Of a stretch of 64,000 nucleotides of DNA, positions 22,151 through 34,380 are shown piece after piece. Source of the stretch: Glycine soja (taxonomy: Eukaryota; Streptophyta; Magnoliopsida; Fabales; Fabaceae); assembly GCF_004193775.1 (NCBI RefSeq), contig NC_041019.1, forward strand, positions 40,958,075-41,022,074, read 5' to 3'. Numbering within the stretch: the stretch's first letter is position 1; each line of letters begins with the position of its first letter. The notes under the pieces are model-generated. The model saw nothing but the letters and a program-made list of their open reading frames with translations. It made no database searches and was not told the origin of the DNA. A program made the position numbers and the translations under genes.

Positions 22151-24014
22151 TTTATATTTCAACCATATATATTTCCTTGGTTGCTACATGCACACACCCA
22201 GGATCCTGATACTAAAAGGAATATCAAGAGATCCAAATGCTTTTGGTTAAATTTGTCTTCTCTTCATCTTTCATATCTTATGGAACAAACATAAAATTTC
22301 AATATTTCTTAGAGGCTGAAAACATATTTTAGTGTAAAAAAAAATGTTAAACATATTTGCATTGTTTTCTCCTTTGTTTATTTGACCCCTTGCGGTCTTT
22401 TTATCAATTTATTAAAAAGTCAATTTGTTTTAATCTATGTCTCATTTTCAGCATATAAAATTGTTGTTGCCTTGTGTTTCTGCTTGCATAATTTAAATAG
22501 TCTAACTGTTTGATGTGCTTTTGATGGGAATAGAGTATTTTCTCTACTATTTTCAATATTTTCAACTTTGTCAATTTTTATATTCTTAAAAGATGATTTG
22601 ATCTTTTTGTTTAGTAATTGCTAAGCATGACTGAAGATGCATGCTCCCATTAGTTGGCCCAGAGAGTCAAGGAGAGATAAAAGTATTTTCAATCCCCGTA
22701 ATAAATGATCCAACCTCTATATTACATACATATCCTCAAATAGTTTCTCCCCTTATTTCAAGCTTCCTTGCAGCCAAAGGTAAAAGAGAACTTTCTATAA
22801 AAGAACCATGTAAGTGACAAAAGAACTTATGTAAATGTAACATTTTTTACCTTGATTATGTATATAAGGAATGTAAAAAAAGTTATACAAATAGATTCAA
22901 ATATTCAAATCTTGCTCGAGACAAAAAAATATACTAAAATTTTAACAAGAACAAAGATAAAACTCAAAAATCTCTAATTGTATGAGGGTGAAAAACATAT
23001 TTTAACCTTTTTATGTAGTACAACTTTGTTAGATAGTGAGAGATTGCAAGTGGTCGAGATATATATTAAAAAGTATTTGATGAATAATATAATTTTTTAA
23101 TAAATATATTGTTGCAATTAAGAATTAAAAAACTCAAGTACAAATTCAAAAAAAATGAAAGATGCAGTCTAAATTTAAAGAATAAAATTATAAATATTTT
23201 AAATTATTAAAATTTATTTAATTACTATATTATTTACTCAATTCAGTAATGTTTTATGTTCCATGTAATGAAAGTTATAAAGTAATTAATATTTTTAAGC
23301 TTTAAACATAATTATATAACCATCCTAGAAGTTTGGTGCACTTACACAAACATCTCTTTTTTCCCCATTATAGTTACTTTCCCATCAAGAGGATGTTAGT
23401 GTAACATACAAGAAGGTATTCATGTAATATTTTCAAACTCATAAGTAACTACTTGTGAGAGATAGAGGGATTAGTGCACTGATAGAAAAAGAAGGTGGTA
23501 TTATACGTAATTTTAGAAAAAAAAAACTCAAGAGATACAAACCTAATTTGTTCAAATAAACAATTTCAAAACAACTTCAGAGGTAAAACATGATTTAAAT
23601 TAAACAAAAATATGAGAATTTTTTTATGAAAAAGTTGATGAAACAATCAAATCGAGAAATTAATTAAGGATTTTAAAAAATGATATTTTATGTCTGAGTT
23701 GAAATTGAAAGAGTAGATTTTACATAAATAAACTTTGTATTAGCCATAAAAATCTCCATCTATTAACTATTAAAAACAACCTTTAATAATTTTATTCAAT
23801 TAAAAGCAACCCGAGTCAGACTCACTTTATATATTTACAGGAATACACATATCAGAATTACACAATATCTATGATGTGAAATAGCATGCAGCATGTTTAT
23901 CCATTTTTAATTTATTTAAGAAAAGTGTAATATATATACAAAATAAAATCTATTAAAGTTGTCATTATTAGATTATAACCGTTAAAGATTGCCCGGTCTA
24001 TTATCTTGTACTGG

Positions 24015-24016
<2 letters not shown>
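22151..24016 (+). repeat. AT-rich flank C, copy 2
   Basis: Same sequence family as 43,560-45,083, running up to an (ATT)n repeat and the start of bromodomain copy B2. No gene seen. Confidence 0.75.

Positions 24017-24087
<71 letters not shown>
24017..24087. repeat. (ATT)n microsatellite, ~24 units
   Basis: 71 bp of perfect ATT units. Homologous sites have about 6 (35,485), 11 (45,084) and 10 (59,751) units. Confidence 0.95.
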
Positions 24088-24089
<2 letters not shown>

Positions 24090-24180
24090 TTTAAAGGCTA
24101 GACTGTTTTCCTTCCATTGGGGATTCATTCATCTCAGTTTTTCATATTTTCACTTCAATTATAGTAGGCCACCAAACCAA

Positions 24181-24391
24181 TGGCAAAAGCAGAACATCCT
24201 CGGAGAAAACTCGTTATAAAGATCTTCCCTCCAGGTTCTAAAGTTTCTTATTCTTGTGGTGCCAACACTCCAAAAGATTCAATAGTGTCCAAAGTGTGTG
24301 AGCTGAAGAATAAGAAGGGTTATTATGCAATGACAATGTGGGTTAACACCGAAAACCCATCAGAATCTTGTGTCACTGATTCAAGAAAAAA
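24181..24391 (+). pseudogene. Bromodomain gene copy B2, only the N-terminal part
   Basis: Begins MAKAEHPRRKLVIKIFPPGS like B4 and B5 and stays identical in frame through WVNTENPSESCVTDSR. It then joins RAF intron sequence at AAGAAAAAACTG. The bromodomain, the 3' flank and the first kinase exon are absent. The TATA-containing stretch of the promoter is also lost: the (ATT)n repeat runs directly into CTTCCATTGGGGATTC. Non-functional. Confidence 0.8.
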
Positions 24392-26848
24392 CTGTTTAAC
24401 TTAAATTGAATCGTTGACCACCATCGAAAGAGTATATTAAATTATTTCATTCATGGCAATTATCTAATCAACTAAGACTTGGGTATCAACAATTCTTAAT
24501 AGCCGCATTTATGTGATCTTGAAAGTTGAAGCAAAAACCAGAACTGAAACATTTCAGTGATGATCAACCTGTAAACCATAAAGCTAGCTTCCATTTCTGC
24601 TACCATTGCATCATAAAGGAATTCATTTTTTCTGTTTGATTGTCATTAAAATCCTGTAAATAAAAACAAAATATTCAGGAAGCCATAAAGAAAATATCAT
24701 AAAACATCTTATTTCAGTTTTTCGTACCTCAGGTTCAGACTCAGGGACGATGCTCTCAGCATCTGTATGAGATAGGGATACAACACTTCCAACATCCTCT
24801 GAAATATATGGACAAACAACACCATTCATGTCTTCTACTACAACAAACGGCTCCACTCGATTTGCATCATTACACCTTCTTAATTGTTCTGAAATTTTAT
24901 CTTCAACTTTCGACATTCCAGAGGCAGAGTATTCGGGGATAATCTGACTCACCATTTGACCAGCGCCGATAATAAAGTCATCAAGATAAGATGGTGCAAT
25001 TTTAAAAGACATAATATTGCTTGAATTATCCTGGTCATTCAATGGCATGTTTACATTTGCACTGAGTTCATATACAAACTTGCAGAGCTTACAGTAGGGT
25101 TTTCTTGAAAACCTGCAGCCCTCTGATTCTTACAAGGTTGAATTTGTTCGGCTTTAAGAGAATCTGGGTGGACAGCTCGAACATATGATCTCCTTGAGAA
25201 AATTTGTCACAAGAGCCTACTTCACAATTTAAAATTGGAGCATTTAAATCAAAATTTCTGGTCAATGAAAAATCATTCCCTTGTTCACCATTCAGGCCTT
25301 CAGCCAAAGCACATTTTTTGTGATCACTAGTCCTTTGGCTCATGTCAGGATCAGATCGGGCCCTTCCCACTAGATTATTTAGAGAGAGGCCCATCACGCC
25401 TGATGAAACAGGAACTATACCCTCAGAAGGTAGCTCCCAATTCTTTTGCATATTAATCTTAGCATTGAAGTTATTAGCAGGGAAGGACTCCAAAAGATGC
25501 AATTCAGGCACATGTCCCATATCAATGACAGTTGATTTCACCTCATGAACCTTGCTATCCATAAAAATTGGATTCTTTTCTTCAATTAACTTCATCCATT
25601 CTAATTTTTCAGAATTTTCCTGAATATCCTCAGCAACATAGTTGGGTCCACTCAATTCAGTTTGAACAACAAGGTTCTTTTTTTCAGTTATAATGCTATC
25701 CATCATATGAACAGGATCATTCATATGAGGCTCAGATGTAATGCAATGGAGAAGATGCCAAATCTTGCTTTTTGTGTGGCTCAGATGACTCAACTTTTGG
25801 TGTCTTACTTTGTATTTGAGGATGATGGACAATGGACTCATGCTGATTTTCCATAAGGTTCACCTGTGAGACTTTATGGGGTAGAATTGAAGATAATTGA
25901 CACTTTTCAAGGTTAATGCAGAAAGATTGACCAAATCCATTTTGCGAGATGTAACCAGACCTTGCTCCACTCTCGTTCAACTGTGGATCAGATAAGGCAT
26001 GGGGCATCCCATGAGGGGAGTCAGTAATTCCATAAGATTCACCCTGTTGATAGATTAGATCATCCAAGCGTGAAAGAGGATTTTCAGAGTAGACTCTTCT
26101 TTCCTTTTGCGTGGACCTTCCACCAAAAATTTCATCACTGTAACCATCACTTGGATTAACATATAAGGGAGTCACTAATTCATTTCCAGGATTGTAGTCC
26201 AAATGCCTATTGAGCTTTTTGGGCCGACCAACATCCCCATGCTGATAAGGATGGGTGTGGCTTGACAAAGTAGCAGCCGCTTGTTGAGGGTATCTGCAAT
26301 CCGCAGTTCTTATATTGGAGTACTCAGGATGTAGCTGAGCAGTAGAAAATGATGCATTGCTCTCAATACTTCCCTGGCATGAGTTGTTACCCAGCAATTG
26401 TATATAACCTGTGCTAGAACCTGTTACCTGGATTGGAGTGGGAGGAATTGGCAAGGGCCTTTGGAAATTCATGGAATCATTCAAAATTCCATTTGGATTT
26501 AAAGCATTAATACCATTCCTGATCTCCAACAGAGAAGAAGCATTTTGGAATTTTCGAAAAGACTAAAGCCTAATTCAATTCTGTCCCAAATGGGACTGGC
26601 TTCATCTGTCAAACTTTGCCCACCAATGTTTGTCCTAGTAGGGTCTCACATGCCATTCACGACAACAACATATTGGTAATCGCAATCACTCTGCCGAACA
26701 GCACTTACATCTGTCGATGATGTCTCTTCAGATTCACCCAAAGGAACTAAAAATATTCTTAGTTTTTGAGAACCTTCATGCCTTTCAAGCCCATCGTTTC
26801 CTCCTTCATATTTTGAAGATCTTCATCAAAGAAAACAAATATTAAAAC
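24392..26848 (-). pseudogene. PB1/RAF-like kinase gene fragment F2
   Basis: The best-preserved linker of the RAF-like kinase copies. 26,529-25,732 (265 aa) reads ISEIRNGINALNPNGILND-like linker with SNIRTADCRYPQQAAATL. It has Gln where F4 and F5 have a stop. A short deletion near 25,745 (YYDSLG missing; ITSEPHMNDPVH) shifts the frame. The next piece (25,841-25,089) includes SPDMSQRTSDHKKCALAEGL-like sequence and FDLNAPILNCEVGS. 25,048-24,623 covers SFKIAPSYLDDFI and VVCPYISEDVG up to ESEPE, where the exon ends at a GT donor. The small exon (about 24,566-24,650) follows, with its ending at GTTGATC. The kinase exon is missing because of the fusion to B2. The right end, in the PB1 tail, is joined to gag at about 26,848. 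Confidence 0.85.
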
Positions 26849-27222
26849 ATTTCTATGTTGGTGGCTAGATGAGCACAAGGATCCTCATTTGGTAGACTGT
26901 GGAAGAGGATTCCTTGTATTAGTTGTATAAGAGAATGAGGATAAGAAATGTTGGCCGCTTGAACCTCCGGCCTTGCAATGCTTGTGAAGAATTGTGGAGC
27001 TGTTGTACTAGAGTAGTCCCCTAGCGTCATTCGTCGTGCATGTTCCTCTTCCATTTGAATGTAGCTTTGTGGAGAGGGAGGAGGTGAGGTTTGACTTCTT
27101 CCTTGTACTTCTTGTTCCCTTCTTTTTCTTGGAGCATTGTTATGCCTGCAAGTGGCTTCAATTTCCAAGTTGATAGGAGCTAAATCTTCGGCTGCAGTTC
27201 TACCTCCCATACACAAAAACAA
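26849..27222 (-). pseudogene. gag: Athila-like gag 5' fragment fused to RAF F2
   Basis: Reads INLEIEATCRHNNAPRKRRE, QSYIQMEEEHARRMTLGDYS, ANISYPHSLIQLIQGILF and PNEDPCAHLATNIEMF, then switches to RAF. Open along its length (126 residues), so a gag-RAF joint would be read in frame for a few codons before a stop. Confidence 0.85.
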
Positions 27223-27339
27223 GCACTACGGTGCAAATTATGGAAGAAAAGAATGGAGAAGAAAAATAGTAAAAATAAAGAATAAAAGAATTATTGCTTA
27301 CGAATTGAAAATGTATGGCAACCTAGTACGAAGACAAAA

Positions 27340-27356
27340 TCCCCGACAACGGCGCC
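27340..27356 (-). other. Primer binding site of LTR L3
   Basis: TCCCCGACAACGGCGCCA on the plus strand, eight bases from LTR L3. Confidence 0.8.
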
Positions 27357-27363
27357 AAAAACT

Positions 27364-27800
27364 TGTTAACGGTTTGGCAAGTGCACCAAATTTTCATGTA
27401 GTAAAACTCAGAAGTTCGAGTCTCGAATCCCACAGGGATTTTGTTTTGTCCTTTTATTGTACAATTTTCAATTCTTAAGGGAAGAAATAAAGAGTGGTGG
27501 AAAATAAGTACAAGAATAGTAATAGATAATAGCTAATGGTAGAGAAAATAATAGAAAGCAAAATAATTAATACATACCTAGCATGCCTTGTTTGCCTAGG
27601 ATGTATGACTTTTGGATTTTTCTTTATCAATTAGGTGAATTTATCCTACCCACATCTATTTGATTACTTGCCCTTGAAGCCTCACGTCAAAAAACATCAA
27701 TTCTTAACAATTAAGCACAAATAACTGGTGAATAATTATTTTTAAATACAATTTCACTTTATTTCTCATTAACAAAAACACATTTATTTAGCATTTATGA
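27364..27800 (-). mobile_element. Athila-type LTR L3, internally deleted (437 bp)
   Basis: Has the inner end (TGTTAACGGTTTGGCAAG) and the outer end (ATTTATTTAGCATTTATGA). The middle, from GAAGCCTCACG to AAAAAACATCAATTC, is missing (~850 bp), including the TATA box and GCGC motifs. The outer end is followed by GTATGACCC. Confidence 0.8.
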
Positions 27801-29235
27801 GTATGACCCAAACTTGCGAATACTAAACCATTAATAATGCCAAGGGAGCAATAATGTAGAAGTCAACAACGACAAAATTCACAATTATACTGCTTCAGTT
27901 AAATCCTATAAAACATTTATATTTCAACCATATATATTTCTTTGGTTGCTACATGCACACACCCAAGATCCTTATACTAAAAAGAATATCAAGTGATTCA
28001 AATGCTTTGGGTTAAATTTGTATTCTCTTCATCTTTCATATCTCATGGAACAAACATAAAATTTAAATATTTATTAGAGGCTGAAAACATATTTTAGTGT
28101 AAAAAAAATGTTAAACATATTTGCATTGTTTTCTCCTTTGTTTATTTGACCCCTTGCGATCTTTTTATCAATGTATTAAAAAATCAATTTGTGTTCATCT
28201 CTGTTTCCTTTTCAGCATATAAAATTGCTATTGTCTTGTGTTTGTGTTTGCATAATTTAAATAGTCTACTCTGTCAGGACTGTTTGATGTGCTTGTTGAT
28301 GGGAATAGAGTATTTTCAATGTTTTCAACTTTTTCAATTTTCATATTCTCAAAAGGTGATTTGATCTTTTTGTTTAGTAATTGCTAAGCATGACTGAAAA
28401 TGCATGCTCCCATTAGTTGGCCCAGAGAGTCAGGGAAGACATAAAAGTATTTTCAATCCCCATGATCAATGATCCAACCTCTATATTACATACATATCCT
28501 CAAATAGTTTCTCCCCTTATTTCAAGCTTCCTTGCAGCCAAAGGGAAAAGAGAACTTTCTATAAAAGAACCATGCAAGTGACAAATGAATTTATGTAAAC
28601 GTAATATTTTTTACATTGATTATGTATATAAGGAATGTTAAAAAAGTTATACAAATAGATTCAAATATTCAAATCTTGCTCAAGACGAAAAAATATTTTA
28701 ATTTTATAAGAACAAAAGAATATACTAAAATTTTTCCAAGAACAAAGATAAAACTAAAAAATCTCTAATTTTATGAGGGTGAAAAACATATTTTAACTTT
28801 TTTATGTAGTACAACTATGTGAGATAGTGAGAGATTGCAAGTGGTTGAGATATATATTAAAAATTATTTAGTGAATAATATAATTTTTTAATAAATATAT
28901 TATTGCATCTAAGAATTAAAAAACTCAAGTACAAGTTCAAAAAAATGAAAGATGCAGTCTAAATTTAAACAATAAAATTATAAATATTTTAAATTATTAA
29001 ACTTTATTTAATTACTATATTTTTTACTCAATTCAGTAATGTTTTTTGTTCCATGTAATGAAAGTTATAAAGCAACTAATATTTTTAAGCTTTAAACATA
29101 TTTATATAACCATCCTAGAAGTTTCGTGCAATTACACAAACATCTCTTTTTTTCCATTATAGTTACTTTCCCATCAAGAGGATGTTAGTGTAATATACAA
29201 GAAGGTGTTCATGTAATATTTTCAAACTCATTATA
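27801..29235 (+). repeat. AT-rich flank C, copy 3 (truncated)
   Basis: Runs from GTATGACCC to TTTTCAAACTCATTATAAATATTTCC and then joins RAF fragment F3. The remainder of C, the promoter and the bromodomain gene are deleted. No gene seen. Confidence 0.75.
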
Positions 29236-31316
29236 AATATTTCCAATACTTCCCTGGCATCAGTTGTTACCGAGCAATTGTATATAACCTATTGCATTAA
29301 TACCATCCCTGATCTCGAACAGAGAAGAAGCATTTGGAATTTTCAAAAAAAACTGGAGCCAAATTCAATTTTGTCCCAAATGGACTGGTTTCTGTAGAAG
29401 CAAGCTTCATGATGAATCAAGATTGATTCAAAGAGTTTTGACGATAACAAAGATGATGACAAAAAGCTCAAAAGTCAAGAACACTTTATGATAACAAAGA
29501 TGATGATCTCAAGAATCAAAGAATGAGTTCAAGATTGAATCAAGAACACTTCAAGGTTCAAATGGAAATTTGATTTCAAGAATCAAGTTTCAAGATTCAA
29601 GTTCCAAGAATCAAGATCATGATTCAAGACTAAAAGATTCAAGAATCAAGAGAAGACTCAATCAAGATAAGTATTAATTTTTTTTTTTCAAAAACTGAGT
29701 AACACATGAATTTTTCTCAAAAACTTTTACCAAAGAGTTTTCACTCTCTAGTAATCGATTACCAGATTGTTGTAATCGATTACCAGTAGCAAAATGGTTT
29801 TCAAAAAGCCTTCAACTGAATTTACAACGTTTCAATTGATTTCAAAATGTTATAATCGATTACAATGATTTGGTAATCGATTACCAGTGTGTTTGAACAT
29901 TGGAATTCAAATTTAATTGTGAAGAGTCGCATCCTTTCACAAAAAACATTGTGTAATCGATTGCACTAATTTGGTAATCGATTACCAGTAATAGTTTCTG
30001 AACAAAATAAAAAGATGTAACTCTTCAAATAGTTTTCAACTTTTTCAAATGGTTTTTTAAGTTTTTCTAAAGGTTATAATTCTTCTAATGGTTCTCTTGA
30101 CCAGACATGAAGAGTCTATAAAAGCAAGACTTTGGTTTGCTTTTCGGTATCTCTTTCAATTCATTCTTTAGACAACAAACTTTTGCCAATTGATTTATGA
30201 GTCTCTTTGAACTTCTTCTTCTTCCTTTGTCAAAAGCTTTCTAAAGTTTTATGGTTTTCCAAACCTTGAAAACAAAACTGTGCTATTCATCTTTTTCATT
30301 CCCTTCTCCTTTTGCCAAAAAGAATTCGCCAAGGACTAACCGCCTGAATTCCTTTTGTGTCTCTTTTCTCCCTTTTCCAAAAGAACAAAGGACTAACCAC
30401 CTGAATTCTTTTGTGTTTCCCTTCTCACTTGTCAAAGAATTCAAAACAACACAGTCTGAGAATTCTTTTGATTCTTCCCTTTCCCATATACAAAAGATTT
30501 CAAAGGACTAACCGCCTGAGAATTCTTTTGTATCCCCATTCACAAAGTTTCAAAGGTTTAACCGCCTGAGAACTTTGTCATAACACATTGGAGGGTACAT
30601 CCTTTGTGGTACAAGTAGAGGGTACATCTACTTGGGTTGTTGACTGAGAACAAGAGAGGGTACATCTCTTGTGGATCAGTTCTAGTGGAGGGTACATCCA
30701 CTAGGTTGTTCAAAGAGAAAAGGGAGGGTACATCCCTTGTGGATCTTTGCTTGTAAAAGGATTTTTACAAGGTTGAAAAGAAATCTCAAGGACCGCAGGT
30801 CGCTTGGGGACTGGATGTAGGCACGGGTTATTGCCGAACCAGTATAAAAACTCTTGTGTGTTTGTCTCCTTCTTCCCTACTATTTTAATTTCCGCTGTGC
30901 ACTTTAATTCCCGCTTTTACTTTTGATTAAGTTTCTTTTCTATCCTTCATTTACTTAACAACATAGTAAAAGCCTTAGAAGAGTAAATTTTTAATTAGTA
31001 AAGGTTTAGGAATAATTAATTCAACCCCCCCTTCTTAATTATTCTGAGGCCACTTGATCCCATAGTTTCATTTGTCAAACTTTGCCCACCAATGTTTGTC
31101 CTAGTAGGGTCTCCCATGCCATTCACGGCAACAACATATTGGTAATCGGGATCACTCTGCCGAACAACACTTACCTATAACAATGATGTCTCTTCAGATT
31201 CACCCAAAGGAACTAAAAATATTCTGAGTTTTTGACAACCTTCATGCCTTTCAGGCCCATGGTATTCCTCCTTAATATTTTGAAGATCTTCATAAGAGAA
31301 AACAGATATTAGAACA
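29236..31316 (-). pseudogene. PB1/RAF-like kinase gene fragment F3, split by a solo LTR
   Basis: The RAF linker from CYLGNN-type sequence to the PB1 tail, in two parts: 29,236-29,392 and 31,065-31,316. Between them lies the solo LTR at 29,393-31,064, which duplicated GTTTC of the target. F1 shows the uninterrupted site (ACTGGTTTCATTTGTC, about 5,465). As in F1, the GIN-to-ATGYIQ block is missing, so F1 and F3 share that deletion and are sister copies. Non-functional. Confidence 0.85.
29393..31064 (+). mobile_element. Solo LTR (1,672 bp) inside RAF fragment F3
   Basis: Same family as 6,884-8,520. It starts TGTAGAAGC, ends GATCCCATA, and is flanked by GTTTC at 29,388-29,392 and 31,065-31,069. 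TATAAAA lies at 30,117-30,123. It also has the GTAATCGATTAC cluster (about 29,752-29,990; one copy altered to GTAATCGATTGC) and both minisatellites (30,325-30,745). No internal retroelement sequence. Confidence 0.8.
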
Positions 31317-31661
31317 TTTCTTTGTAGGTGGCTAGATGAGCATAGGGATCCTCGTTTGGTAGACTGTGGAAGAGTTATGAGAGAATGAAGATAAGAAATG
31401 TTGGCCGCTTGAACCTCCCACCTTGTAATGCTTGTGAAGAATTATGGAGTTGTTGTACTAGAGTAGTCCTCTAGCGTCATTCGTCGTGCATGTACCTCTT
31501 CCATTTGAATGTAGCTTTGTGGAGAGGGAGGAGGTGAGGTTTGACTTCTTCCTTGTGCTTCTTTTTCTTGCAGCGTTGTTACGCTTGCAAGTGGCTTCAA
31601 TTTCCATGTTGATAGGAGCTAAATCTCCAGCTGCAGTTCTACCTCGCATACACAAAAACAA
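31317..31661 (-). pseudogene. gag: Athila-like gag 5' fragment fused to RAF F3
   Basis: Contains INMEIEATCKRNNAARKR and downstream gag sequence in shifted frames. It has lost the TTGTTCCCTTC segment seen in other copies (deletion within the Arg-rich part). The RAF joint is at the same base as in F1 and F2. Confidence 0.8.
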
Positions 31662-31779
31662 GCACTGCCGTGCAAATTATGGAAGAAAAGAATGCAGAAG
31701 AAAAATTGTAAAGATAAACAATAAAAGAATTATTGCTTACAAATTGAAAATTTATGGCACCCTAGTACGAAGACAAAAT

Positions 31780-31795
31780 CCCCGGCAACGACGTC
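31780..31795 (-). other. Primer binding site of LTR L4 (mutated)
   Basis: CCCCGGCAACGACGTCAA on the plus strand; two changes (GGCGCC to GACGTC). Confidence 0.75.
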
Positions 31796-32366
31796 AAAAA
31801 CTTGTTAACGGTTTGGCAAGTGCACCAAATGTCCAAGTAGTAAAACTCGAAAGTTCGAGTGTCGAATTCCACAAGGATTTTGTTTTATCCTTTTATTCTA
31901 TAATTTTCAATTCGTAAGGGAAGAAATAAAGAGTGGTGCAAAATGAGTACAAGAATAGTAATAGATAACCGCTAATGGTAGAGAAAATAATAGAAAGCAA
32001 AATAACTAATTAGAGAATTCAATAGAATGAGAATGTTAGGACCTAGCAAGCCTTTTTTTGCCTAGGATGTATGATTTATGGATTTTTCTTTATCAATTAG
32101 GTGAATTTATGCCACCCACATTTATTTGATTACTTGCCCTGATGCCTCATGATGACAAACCTATTTTACCTACCTATCTCCCAAATGCCTTTGTAAATAT
32201 TCAATAGATAAAATGCATGAAGCGTTGATTCTAGATGTGTGCTTTAATGCATAGGCATAATGTTGTCATCCTTTGTCTAGCAATGATTTCCTTATGATTT
32301 CTTTTCTTTTTGGTCTATTAGAAGTTATCCTCTGTCGAGCGCCTAACTCCTAAAACTGATGCATGC

Positions 32367-32700
32367 TTCTATTTGTTGGGACAACAACTTATTTTGAGCC
32401 AAGGTTGCATCTTGAGTGGTGAGTTCTAGAAGGCTTCTCTTTGTTGGTGCATATGTGCGATCACAAAGAATGGCATGATCACTAGCTGCCATGTTTTCTA
32501 TGAGTTCCATTGCCTCCTCCGGTGTCTTTAGCTTGATCTTCCCTCCTACGGATGCATCCAGTAATTGCTTTGATTGTGCTCGCAGGCCATCTATGAAGAT
32601 GTTTAGTTGCATCGGTTCACTGTATCCATGTGTAGGCGTCTTCCTGAGTAGTCCGTGGAAACGATCGAGCGCCTCGTTGAGGGATTCGTCAGGATATCTT
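32367..32700 (-). pseudogene. gag: Gypsy gag middle fragment inside the L4 insert
   Basis: The open frame extends upstream of 32,612: PDESLNEALDRFHGLLRKTP, then MQLNIFIDGLRAQSKQLLDA, KLKTPEEAMELIENMAASDH and LLELTTQDATLAQNKLLSQQ. This is the gag segment just after the capsid end, which is absent from the gag-RT deletion copies elsewhere in the window. It is cut off on both sides. Confidence 0.85.
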
Positions 32701-33742
32701 CCAAATGCCCTTTGCGAAGACTCAATAACTAAGATGCATTAAGATTACATTCTAGATGTTTGCTAAAGCATGGGCATTGGGTCATGCGAACCCTATGATT
32801 TCTTTCTTTTATTGTTCTATTAAGCGTTACCCTCTCCCGAGTGGCCTAACTCTTAAAACCGATTCCCGCATTCATTCCTTATCCCTAATTAGGCTTTATC
32901 CTCTCCCGAGTGGACTAAAGACTAACAGAAAATAAAGTCTGAGATGCAGAATAAATAAGAAAGAAAAGCAGATAAAAGAACCTAGAAGGAAAACCCTCTA
33001 ATGATAACCCGATAATTTCTTCCTTTTAGTGTTCTATTAAGCGTTACCCTCTCCCGAGTGGACTAACCCTTAAAACAGATTCAAGTATTCATTCCTTACC
33101 CCTAATTAGGCTTTACCCTCTCCCGAGTGGACTAAACCCTAACAGAAAGTAAGGTCTGAGATACAGGATGAAAAAGAAAGAACGGTAAATAAAAGAACCT
33201 GGAAGGAAATCTTCTTTTTATTGATAACTCTTGAAATGCTCCATACATCATTGGCATTTTAGGCCTGCCAGGTCCTAACTAGGGGATAAGCCACTCATAG
33301 TCATGAGAGGGCTTTACAATGAGAAGCGGGTGAAAGAAAGAAAGGGAGTAAATGAAACCCCTAGGAGAGGGGGTTCTGTCGTCGTGTTCTATGTCCCTTG
33401 GACTGGCTCTCTATTTATAGCCGCTGAAGTGGGCTTTGGGCCTTTGTAGGCGCGCTTAGTGCGACACCCCGCGCTAAGCTTAGCGCGAGTACTTCCTAGC
33501 CCGCTTAGCCCGTGATGCGCGCTAAGCGCGCGTATTGGGTTGAGCTTTCTTCAAATTTTCTTCTTTTCTTCAATTTTTCTGTCCTTTTTGCTTGTTACAC
33601 CTCCAATTTTTATATCTGCAACCAAAAATTCAATTTAATTAATTTTCTAACTTTTAATCACAAATAACTGCTAAATAATTAATTTCAGGCCAATATTTGA
33701 TTAATTTTCTACTATCAAAATACAATTATTTATTAGTTATCA
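32367..33742 (-). mobile_element. Inserted chimera: related LTR joined to mid-gag fragment
   Basis: From the right, the insert starts exactly at an LTR outer end (TTATCA at 33,742; minus TGATAACTAATAAATAATTG) of a diverged, related LTR family. That LTR has four CCTCTCCCGAGTGG units (about 32,831, 32,898, 33,049, 33,118) and its own GCGC region (33,450-33,530). At about 32,700 it switches to gag (next feature). It is flanked by 29-bp direct repeats (32,338-32,366 and 33,743-33,771). Confidence 0.75.
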
Positions 33743-34380
33743 AGCGCCTAACTCCTAAAACTGATGCATGCATATTTTCTTTATATTTTTATTAAGAGTT
33801 ACCCTCTGCCAAGCATCTAACCCCTAACATAACGTAAAGATGAGTAATACATGAAAAATATAAATAAGAAAAGACAATAGGATAGAAAACACTTGATGTA
33901 TTGATAAATATGGAGTCGTCATACATCTCCATGACTTTTTAGGTCTTCGACACCCTAACTAAGGGTTTAGCCTCTCTTGGCCATTGGGGGCCTTACACTG
34001 AAATGGGGTATAAGAATTAGTGGAGGAGAAGGGATGGAAGAAGGAAATAGAAAAAATGATGAGAGAGAGAAGAGAATTCCCTAAGGAAGAGTTATGAGGC
34101 TTTAGGTAGGTGTGAGAGTGTTCTGAGACTCGTTGTGTTCTTTCTTCTTGTTTGACTCTCTTTTTATAGTTGCTGAAGTGGATTTGGGCCTTCATACTCA
34201 CGCATAGCGCGCTCTGCTCGCTCAGCGCAGGTGTGTGTTTTCGCGCTCAGCACGTGTTGTGCGCTGAGCGTGCCTTGGGTCGGGCCTGATGCCAAATCCT
34301 TAATTTTTCTTCGTAATTTCTATAGCTTTTTGCTTTTAATCTCTCCAGTTTTTATTCTGCTTAACAATTAAGCACAAATA

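Larger units (their letters stand above)
31803..34380 (-). mobile_element. Athila-type LTR L4 with a 1.4-kb insert; outer end lost
   Basis: Left part 31,803-32,366, right part 33,743-34,380. The segment AGCGCCTAACTCCTAAAACT... (29 bp) is present on both sides of the insert. The right part has the TATA region (about 34,165) and GCGC motifs. The LTR stops at AGCACAAATA, where flank C begins in its middle. Confidence 0.8.

Noticed and set aside
23989..24219. Open frame with a long Tyr run
   Set aside because: It is only translation of the (ATT)n microsatellite.
25342..25548. 68-aa plus-strand frame, also at 48,107 and 62,770
   Set aside because: Opposite strand of RAF linker exon; conserved only because the copies are recent.
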